Shown here piece after piece: positions 55,653-64,000 of a DNA stretch of 64,000 nucleotides. The first letter of the stretch is position 1, and every line of letters starts with the position of its first letter. Under the pieces are notes generated by a model, which was not told the DNA's origin, searched no databases, and saw nothing but the letters and a program-made list of their open reading frames with translations. This DNA is from Bombardia bombarda. Its lineage: Eukaryota; Ascomycota; Sordariomycetes; Sordariales; Lasiosphaeriaceae. The position numbers and the translations under genes are program-made. The stretch is taken from contig JAULSR010000001.1 of the NCBI GenBank assembly GCA_030512295.1, positions 5,603,001 through 5,667,000 of the forward strand, read 5' to 3'.

Positions 55653-58600
55653 ATGGCGACAACCCCCTGGCTAGAGGACGCGTATCGTGACGCCAGGCAG
55701 GAATTCCTTTTGAGCGTTCCTCGTCAGTATCATCAGGATTTCGCGAACTTCGGGACCATAGACCATGTTTACACCGAGATCAGGGATATCCAGCGGCAAC
55801 AGGCCAAGACTAAAACGCTGGTTGCGCTGAAGAGGATCGAACCGTACCTCAATGGCTTGAAGGACTATTTTGGTGTTATAGACACCTTTTCGCAGGTTCA
55901 GCCTGAGATCATCTGCCTGATTTGGGTGAGTTGGAGTTCGAGGAGCGATTACTACGTTGCCCTAGACTGACATGGGATTTCGTATTATTGTAGGGGCCAT
56001 TGAAGTTGATCCTGCAGGTAAGACACCTATCCAGGCAGTCTTTCGAGGAGGGCTAAGTTGACTCTTTGTTTAGCTGGCAAGTTCTGCTACTACGGCTTTC
56101 AAGAAGCTGGTGGTTTTGCTTGAGGATGTTAGTCACACGTTGCCTCATTTCAAGAAGTATGCCGAGTCAGGGATCTTCGACAACAATGACCAGGTCAAAG
56201 GTGTCATGTGCTTGTTTTACCGGGATATTCTGGACCTGCATCTAGAAATGTTCAAGTTTTTCAGCAAGCCAAGTAAGACTCCTGAACACCTTGTCAGTAA
56301 CATGAGTGAATCATGTGCTAATCTGCTTTAGACCTTCATACCTTTCTTGAGAGTCTTTGGCCACAGTTTCGCAACAAGTTGTCTGCCATTCAAGACAACG
56401 TGAAGAGTCACAAGACGCTAATGACTGACAACGTGATGATGGAACACGTTCTTGAAGCAGATAAATATCGCCGTCATATGCTTGAGCAATGCGACAAGAG
56501 GGGAAAGCATGAGGCCGACTCACGATTCAGAGACCTTTCCGATAGGTTTTCTAGCCCTGCATGCAAGTCTAGACTTCAAGACTCTGTTGAGACGAGTTCA
56601 AACACCCCAGGAGACTGGCTGTTCAACGATACTGTGTTTCAGGCATGTCTTAAAGGTGTGACTTCCAAGGAGCGATTCCTTTGGATCCAGGGAATACCTG
56701 GTGCGGGTAAGTACCGTCCCTTCTATGTCTTTGTAGGCTGCCAATCTCATATTTCACTCCAGGAAAGACAACTGCCACGGCCAATGCCATCCGTCAATTG
56801 CGCACTCAGGGCAATACCGTCCTATTTGCCTTTGTCACCCATGAGAACCCGTCCTTTGGATCCATGACTCCAATTCTGAACTCATTTCTATTTCAACTGG
56901 TTGAAGCTAATCGAGACTTGGTTCGTGAGGTGTATGAGCCATGCACCGGCCAAGAGGTTTCTAAAAAGCTTATAATGGATCTTTTCTGCAAGCTGGGAAA
57001 GACACATGCTTCTCTCTTTGTTGTCATTGATGGCCTTGACGAAACTGACTCATGGAAGCGCGCGGAGATTCTAAACACACTGCTTGCGATACTTGATACC
57101 TGCGACAATATCCGAATTATCGTCAGCTCTCGGGAGGAGCGAGATGTTGTAAACCTTCTTCGAGAGAAGGTTGTTTCAGTGAGAGTTAATGAGAGAAATG
57201 GGAAGGATATCGAGAGCTACGTTCAGGCAGAGGGGGTCACTTGGATTTCTCGCCTTCGAGAACTGGGAGCTGATGATGGGATCTGCAAACTGGTTGAAGA
57301 CGGCTTGAAGGATGTTGTTTCAAAAGCCAATGGTAAGTTCAACTTCAATGGTACTATGATACGTGTATGTTTCACTTACATGTGGACTTCTGCTAATCAA
57401 CCATGGTTTTTTTTAGGGATGTTCCTATATGCAAAGCTTGTTCTAAAGACTGCCCAATTCAGGCCAGACATCCAGAGCATCATGGATGAACTTTCGAATC
57501 TTCCTGATGGTCTCGACCAAGCGTAAGCTCTGAAGCAATGGTCTCCTCTTGTACAAATACTCACTTTAACTAGGTATGGTCGATTATTCTCTCGTTTCCG
57601 GAATGATCCAGAAGCTAAGACGGTTCTTCTTTGGATGACATGCTCACAGAGACCGCTGAAAGAAGTAGAGATACTTCAGGCCCTGATAATCAAGAGCTCC
57701 ATGGAGGACTTCTCGTATAACCAAAAGAAAGCTTTCATTGATATTTGGGCAAGATGTGGTCCCATAATTGAGATGAGAGGTGACGCTGTTCACTTTGTGC
57801 ACTTTACAGCACAAAAGTAAGTACAGGAATCATTGGCTCTAGCCAAGTCTTCATATTTGACATTAACTCGTATCTAACTTCCCGTTCTACAGGTTCCTAC
57901 TCGACATTCAAAGTGAGAAGTTCTTGACGCTTCAGCTCGGTCACCTAACCCTGCTAGAAGCATGCTCGACTTATTTCTGCTTCAAGCCATTTGATCACAT
58001 TTTCCTCCAGGACTTCAGTGAGGCAAACAAAAAGGAGTTGGAAAGCCGGATACTTTCTGAAGACTTTATCCTGTTCCGCTATGCCATCGACTTCTGGCTG
58101 GAACATGCCAAGGCTCTGGGCCAAGAACAGATGCCAGACCTCAAAGACTACATGACTACAACAAAAGCTCTGGCACGACTTCAAAACGATCGAGCTTGGG
58201 ATGATAATATGGAAGAGTTGCGCAGCGAATATCTGAGACAGTTCCGGGTTTTCAAGGATACTCCGCAACTTCAGCGACTGCTTGGAAGGTCATTGAGATT
58301 TCACGAGCGACTCGAAACAGGCCAAGTTGTTCAGGAAGGTACTATAATCATCCCTCAAAGTTGGAGAAAAGAGACACTTTTTAACTGACATCCACGGCGT
58401 ATAGAAGATAACTGGGTATATGAAGATCCCACAAAGCTCTCATTGGCCAACAAGCGCTTTCAAGAGGCCCTCGAGAGCATTCTCGACAGTTGTGAATCAT
58501 CCACACACCCGAATACCTGCACTTGCAGGACCATTCTCAAGCTTTACGGGCCCGCTGTGTACAGATGCAAGTGGGCTTTCTGTGATTATCATCGGAGTGG

Positions 58601-59762
58601 ATTCTCTGACAAAACCACGCGGGATACGCACGAAGAAAAGACGCACCAGAGCAGACTATACTGCCCCGAGTCATCGTGTTCCCTTTCGCAACTGAAGTTT
58701 AAGACTGAAAAGGATTTGGCGGATCACACAACAAACTTTCATCAGCATCTTCCGACAGGGAGCATTATACAACCTGCACGGCTGCATTCGCTGGCCACGG
58801 CTGAGACCATGGCCATTCTGGAATCTGCAGTTGTGAATGGCGATATTGAAGTGACTCAGAGCCTTCTAGCATTGCCGGATGAGCTTGGGGATCTCGATGA
58901 CATCGATTTCGACCTTTTGCTTCAGTTGGCCGTCTGGGCGAAAAGTAATGATTTGATCGAATTTATCATTTCGAAACTGCAAGACACCTCTATGGCCAAG
59001 ACAAAGAAAAACGATATTCTCGGAAATGCGCTGATGTTGACTTTATTTACAAACAACCTCGACGCAGCTCGGTGCTTGCTTAAAAACGGTACAAATCCGG
59101 AGGCCCGAGGGGTTGTTCATACAAGGCTTCAAACGCGATATTTGCGACCCAATGGAATTGATATCGATAATTCAAGGGCTAGAAACCTAGTCATTGACAC
59201 GGCTTTCCAATTGCCTGAACTGGACTTTCTCGAACTTTTGATGAGAAAGTCGAAGTATGTCATACCTCGGAGTTACTATTCGTGGCATATTAGGCAAACC
59301 GCAACGAACCAAGAGGAATTTGCTGCTCGACACCTAGTTTTCAAAAGATATGTGTCCAGTAATTTTTATAGGGTGGCAGCATTTGACGCCGTAAGGTTTG
59401 GACATGCCAAAGCCCTTCAGATTTGTTTTAGTAATGGTGTGGATCCTAATTCACGGGGGAGAACAACCCTGGTGAATGAATCCCTACTAGGATTCGCAAT
59501 AGGTCGATCTGTATCTGACCGTACACCGTTGTTCTATGTTTTTGAGAGGATACCCTATAGTCCTGAGGAGAGAATGAATCAAATGGAAGTCGTCACAACA
59601 CTGCTTCATCATGGTGCAAACCCGTATTGTCGGGATGTTCAAAAAAGACGATCAGTGGGCGAGCTAAGAGCTGTTGAGGAATACTTTGGAATGAATTGGG
59701 ATACGCTTGTTCAGAGAATCAAAGCAAGCGAAGATATTTCTCCAGAAGTGATCGGGGGTTAG
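55653..59762 (+). CDS. NLR-like protein: N-terminal helical domain, NACHT, two C2H2 fingers, ankyrin-like tail
   Basis: STAND-type NTPase of about 1,197 aa. Nine exons by phase: 55653-55925, 55994-56017 (24 nt), 56074-56272, 56332-56706, 56763-57332, 57417-57522, 57574-57816, 57893-58338, 58405-59762. The N-terminal helical domain (LKRIEPYLNGLKDYFGVIDT, PEIICLIWGPLKLILQ) fits DUF7708 of fungal NLRs. NACHT: Walker A GIPGAGKTT near residue 290, split by intron 4; Walker B LFVVIDGLDETD; sensor region IRIIVSSREER. After the winged-helix-like part (SQRPLKEVEILQALI) come two C2H2 fingers (CKWAFC...HEEKTH and CPESSC...HTTNFH), then weak ankyrin-like units (LDAARCLLKNGTNPEARG, TTLLHHGANPYCRD). All joins are in frame and no break is seen, so the gene looks intact. 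Likely role: non-self or heterokaryon recognition. Confidence 0.88.
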
Positions 59763-60105
59763 AACTAGTTCTAAAGTGACAGCTGTCGAATTGGTAGTGG
59801 AAGAAGGGATAGTCGAATATAGAATAGGGTGTAACTGAGAGTTGGCAGTGGTACAGTCGCCTTCGTATCTGACAGTGCAATAGATGTAGCGTTGGTGAAG
59901 ATTACTTCATACAGTGAGAGAGACTTTTATGCTGTAAATTGTACTATGAGGGTTTGACGGCTTATACTGATGTTGCTGCTAAGTATCCAACCAACTGCTT
60001 ATATGCCACCCAACAATACTCCCCTGGTACGCCTCTTAATGTATGTGTAACGCATCCTAGGTGGCAATCAGTCTTCGTGGCCATGTTGTCGTAGGTGAGG
60101 TCAGA
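59763..60105. other. Intergenic between convergent genes
   Basis: 343 bp of 3' flanks. Nothing else seen. Confidence 0.5.
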
Positions 60106-63100
60106 TTATTGACCTACAAAGAGAGTGTGGCTCAAATCTTGGTTGAGGGTTTCATCGAGTTCAAAAGAAGACGACATCAGCTGCAGTTTCTTCTCTTGAA
60201 CTCGAAGCATGTGCTATATAAAGTTAGCTCAGTATGTTTAATAGTGTTTCATCACGTTATACCTCCTCGATGAAGCCTTCTACGATATATCTGAAAGCCT
60301 TAACGGGGCGTGTCTGACCCATTCTATGGACACGATCCAGTGCTTGGCGTTCCAACATGGGATTCCAGCTCGGCTCAACAAGATGCACGTGGCTGGCTTC
60401 GGTGAGGTCAAGGCTGCAGTGCAAGTGTTAAAATATGAGAATACGATGTTACTGGGGATGAAAATACATACCCAACTCCAGCACTACCGAGAGTGGCTAG
60501 AAGAACTTGACATGAGGGGTTTTCTTTAAACGAACGAATCGCCTCCCATCTGCGTTGAAGTGGCTTTGTTCCATCAATTCTTTGGTAGATCAGTCCTTCA
60601 CTCGAGAGCGCTTTCTCTAGTAGGTCGAGCATCCCAGTCCACGAAGAAAAGACAACGCTGGATACAATGTTAGTACAGCACGTGACAGCAGGTTGATCGG
60701 TTACAACAACCTTTTGATCTGATTCCCATTGTAGTCAGTTGCAGCTGAAGTCAAGTTCTGCAAAACTGCTTTGACCTTGGAGGAGGGTATATAGTGATTT
60801 GAAAGTGGCATATACGTCTGACGATTCTGTAATTCAGCCTCTGCTCCGTCTCCGTCAATGGAACAGATTGGGCATATGGTGTTGTCTGGGTGGCTGTTCG
60901 CTCGATTGCTCTGAATACAGTCTCTACAGATCATATGAGAACATGGCAAGAGCTGCTCGTGGTCCCGAGAAGTTTCTTGCTCAACTGTCCTGGAGCAGCT
61001 TTCACAAGTCTGCATACTGTCCAGAACCCGATAGAGAATGTCCGCTGATCTTTTGGCTTTGGCCAGCCACTCTTGAATGGACGGTGGCAGGAGATCAGAT
61101 CCATGGTTACACACCTGCCGCAGTAGTAAATAAATCTGGAACAGCGAGATGTTTAGGCCTGACAACGCGTTCATCCCTAGACTGAATGCTCGAGCAAGTG
61201 CATTATAAGTAGCTTCTTCCACGGGATCCAACTTAACGATCTGTGTAATGTCTTCCCTTGGGGGAAGCTGCAGGCTTCGGCTCTCGTCCTGTTTTGTCCG
61301 ACGAAGAGAGATACATCTGACAAGGGCAGCTAACCTCTTCCAACCTTGTGGGTGGTCCTGCTGTATGGGCACGACAAAGGACTTTTTGAAGAGTGCAGAG
61401 CTGTCGAAAGGGCTGATTCGAAGAAAGGCGACCAATGCGCCCAGGTCTTCAACACCATTCTGGATTGGGGTTCCAGTGAGGCACCAACGATGGTGAGCCT
61501 CCAGCGCTGCAACTGCTTTGAAGAGATGCGCCTGGCGATTTCTTATGACATGTGCTAAGGATGGATCAGTACAACGGCGACCATCCTTACCACGCGTCAA
61601 ATATACCTACCTTCATCCAGAATAATTCGGTTCCACCTGACCGTGTGCAAAGGGCCATCGTCTACACTCTTGGATTTAGCTGCCTTATAAGAGTCGGCTT
61701 TGACAGTATCGTAGGTGGTAAGAACAATGTCGTAATTCGCAAACCCTCCGGCTTGCTCGAGCCTTTTCGGTCCATAGTAGGTCATATACCGAATGCAGTC
61801 CTGGTTGAAGTGCTTATTGATCTCGCTTGCCCAGTTTTTAAGAGTGGATAGAGGGGCAATTATTAAGGTCGTTAGCGTCCGAGGTTCGTTCGATTCATCT
61901 GATGGCTCGACGTCAGAAATCGAGCCGGCGATTAAGGCCAGGGCACTTAGGCTCTTTCCGAGTCCCATATCCTTGCGAACGAATCGTGTCAGCAAACCTG
62001 ACAGGATGAGAACATTCGGTTTTTTCACTCACATCAGCCAGTAGCCCTCCGAGTGAAAGTGAGGGACGATTTTGCCGAAAAGAGCCAGTCACGGTGTTCT
62101 TATATCTTGTTGTCCCAAGCTTGTCAACGGTTTCAAGCCACATGGACGGAAACGCTGGAGTCTTCACGTTGCCCGACTCCTTTTCCACCATCATTGCTAG
62201 GGCTTTCTTCTGGTGGCTGTCATTTTGGTCAGTAATGTAAGTCTGACAACGGTTTGACATGTAACTCACGGCTTCAATGCGGTCTTTAGCCTACTGCTGA
62301 CATGAACCTCGCTGAAAATCGTTGGGCCTGAAGCCTGGTCAAGGACTTTGTTGATCTTCGACTTGGTGGCTAAGCTGACTGCCGCAGCTCGGGGCGCTCC
62401 GTCGAAAACGATGTCTTCCTTTTCCACATCCTCATTCCACTCTTCAAACTCTATGCCAGGCGGAAGTAGCACTTGGGGGTTGATATAAGGTACAGCCGAG
62501 CAGTAAGCCTTTGGTTCTTGAAGAAAGATCTCCTTCCGAGACAGAAGCTCTCCAACCTTATCCCCAGTATCTTTGAATCCATATACCATGACTTCCAAAA
62601 TGTCGCCATCTCCATTGATAGCGGAGAATGTAGCACGATATACATCGGCAAGGGTGAATATCGTTTTAGCAATACCACTTGGAAGAAGCCCCGCGAATTC
62701 TTTCGACTGGGAATAGCGCAGAATCACACCCCCTTTCTGGACGTCAAGATCGACCTTTTGCTGTGGTCTTACTTTCCTCCTCCTTGACTCAATGGCCATG
62801 CGTACATTCATAATCTCGATCTGTCATAATATCAGATTGGGCCAGAAGCTGAATCCCGGAGCAAAACCACTCACGACTCCAAAACAAGTATCGAATCTGC
62901 AAGATTCTTCCCCATCGATGTCCATGCGATCCGGGTCCAACGGTAAAGGGCCATGATTCTCATTATCCACTTCTAAAGAAACTGACCCGATATGCCTCGC
63001 GTCTTGATCGGAGTGGATGCCCGTCAGGCCTTCTTCTGGTGTCGGATAGAGAGTATTTTGACCAGTCGACGATTCCTCACCGCGATTCCTTTTTTTCCAA

Positions 63101-63198
63101 GGGCTGCTGCAATTGTCAAATGTCGAGCCTTTGCCGGACTCATCGCGATCTCGCTTGTTTGTGGGCTTCAGGGACTGGCCCCAAGGATAATTTTCCAT
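60106..63198 (-). CDS. SNF2-family ATPase with embedded RING finger (Rad5/Rad16/HLTF class)
   Basis: DNA-dependent ATPase and probable ubiquitin ligase for damage tolerance or chromatin remodelling; about 902 aa. Eight exons by phase: 63198-62875, 62820-62270, 62216-62033, 61971-61611, 61554-60711, 60657-60472, 60413-60263, 60213-60106. Motif I is DMGLGKSLSALAL, Ia LIIAPLSTLKNW, II ILDEAHVIRN (split by an intron), III LTGTPIQN. The RING finger lies between helicase lobes (CESCSRTV, LPCSHMICRDCI, CPIC). Lobe 2: VVFSSWTGMLDLL, IDGTKPLQRR, GSAGVGLDLTEASHVHLVEP, RVHRMGQTRPVKAF. The N-terminal 290 residues are not clearly a HIRAN domain. Smaller than yeast Rad5 (about 1,170 aa); orthology to Rad5 or Rad16 cannot be settled here. 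Confidence 0.9.
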
Positions 63199-64000
63199 GC
63201 TCGATAAAAAGTAGCGGCCAGCTCTTTCTTTACCATTGATGGTTCTGAAAGCTTGCGCAGAAAGATGCCTGTAGGTGAAATCTCTTCAATCATGAGAGCT
63301 GGTGGAACGGAGAAAGGCAGGATGATGTGGCTGCGCCGCGTAGGCACCCAACCTTGCCCACCCACCCCAACACGTTCAGCGGGGCTCTGTATTTCCAGCG
63401 CGAGGCATTCTCGAGGCGGCTTCTGCGCATCTGCACGATAGCTGCACCTCCTATAGGCTAGGTCACGGTTGGGTGGTACTGCACACTGCAACACTGCGTC
63501 GTTACTTACCTACCTACCTACCTACCTAGCCGGGAAAAGAGGGTTGGCACAAAGCTTACGGGCTGCAGAATACTAGCCAAATGGAGCAATGCAGCCACCT
63601 GTACTGACCCAGCCGAGTGCAGGCCGGCACACCTGCCCGGCTGGCCGGGAGTAGGGTGACCGGGTGGTCAATGCTACGGTATCAGCGGTTATCATCATTA
63701 TACATCATGACTAGTAATCGACCCCCTAACATAGTCAACTTCTTCTTCCCAGTCACCGGGGCTGGTACTATAATCGAGCAGTACAATATAAAGGTAATCT
63801 ACTGGACTCCAATCGAAAGGTTTTAGGTTCAATTTTCGATATTTTTCTTTCTTTTTTCCCTAGGCCATCATCATTCATCAGCATTTTACACCTACCTGGG
63901 TACCTACTCAACAGTGTTTCCACCAAAACACCAACACAAGGCCCTTGGTCTAGTAGCCACATCATTACCTTTTATCACCTACTTACATCAATCCATACAC
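63199..64000. other. Intergenic to window end, with TACC microsatellite
   Basis: Upstream of the SNF2 gene. Holds a (TACC)5 run at about 63507-63526. No other gene is supported. Confidence 0.5.
63507..63526 (+). repeat. TACC tetranucleotide microsatellite
   Basis: Five consecutive TACC units. Confidence 0.8.

Overview
The window is a gene-dense piece of a filamentous ascomycete genome (Pezizomycotina, most likely Sordariomycetes). The reasons are short GT-AG introns of about 50 to 110 nt, fungal-restricted families (Con-6, HET domain, Zn2Cys6 regulator, UstYa/DUF3328, AA11 LPMO, DUF8021, Mim1) and dispersed genes on both strands with no operons. About 24 gene models are supported. Exon joins were worked out by hand from splice signals and reading phase. 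The families are recognised from motifs, not from a database search.

Layout. 1-6.3 kb: 3'-truncated mitochondrial DEAD-box helicase (Mss116 type), a Ulp1-like cysteine protease with a repetitive basic tail, and an aldo-keto reductase. 7.8-13.6 kb: a chimeric SDR/membrane ORF, a two-repeat Con-6 gene, an erythromycin-esterase-like gene, and a secreted-protein gene broken by an in-frame TGA. 14.9-21.7 kb: a secreted PEBP, a degenerate tRNA-like element, a seven-exon Zn2Cys6 regulator, two exons of a small hydrophobic-leader peptide, and a UstYa-like oxidase gene with a nonsense codon. Together these could be the worn remains of a secondary-metabolite locus. 23.5-31.4 kb: an orphan intronless gene, a GPI-anchored GH76 mannanase (Dfg5/Dcw1) and a large ankyrin protein with a one-base frame break. 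33.5-41.4 kb: DUF8021 secreted protein, a truncated ORF, an MFS transporter, a HET-domain gene and an AA11 LPMO.

42.4-52.6 kb is a conserved housekeeping block: Gtr1 (TORC1 GTPase), Shp1/p47 (Cdc48 cofactor), Mim1 and Oxa1 (mitochondrial outer- and inner-membrane biogenesis), beta-carbonic anhydrase and an SDR. With the helicase at position 1, three genes serve mitochondrial gene expression or protein insertion. 53-54.5 kb is decayed: a CorA-like transporter relic and a frame-broken ORF. 55.6-63.2 kb holds a complete NLR-like gene (N-terminal helical domain, NACHT, two C2H2 fingers, ankyrin-like tail) and a Rad5/Rad16-class SNF2-RING ATPase. The HET gene, the NLR and the ankyrin gene are three allorecognition-type genes within 33 kb.

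The accessory parts carry several independent breaks (TGA at 13445, TAA at 20581, frame break at 28324, deletion near 53095, frame switch near 54290). Some could be sequencing errors. The two stop codons are each one C-to-T change from a sense codon. I did not see a wholly unknown multi-gene system. The least explained items are the UstYa-side peptide exons, the SDR/membrane chimera and the orphan at 23.5 kb.
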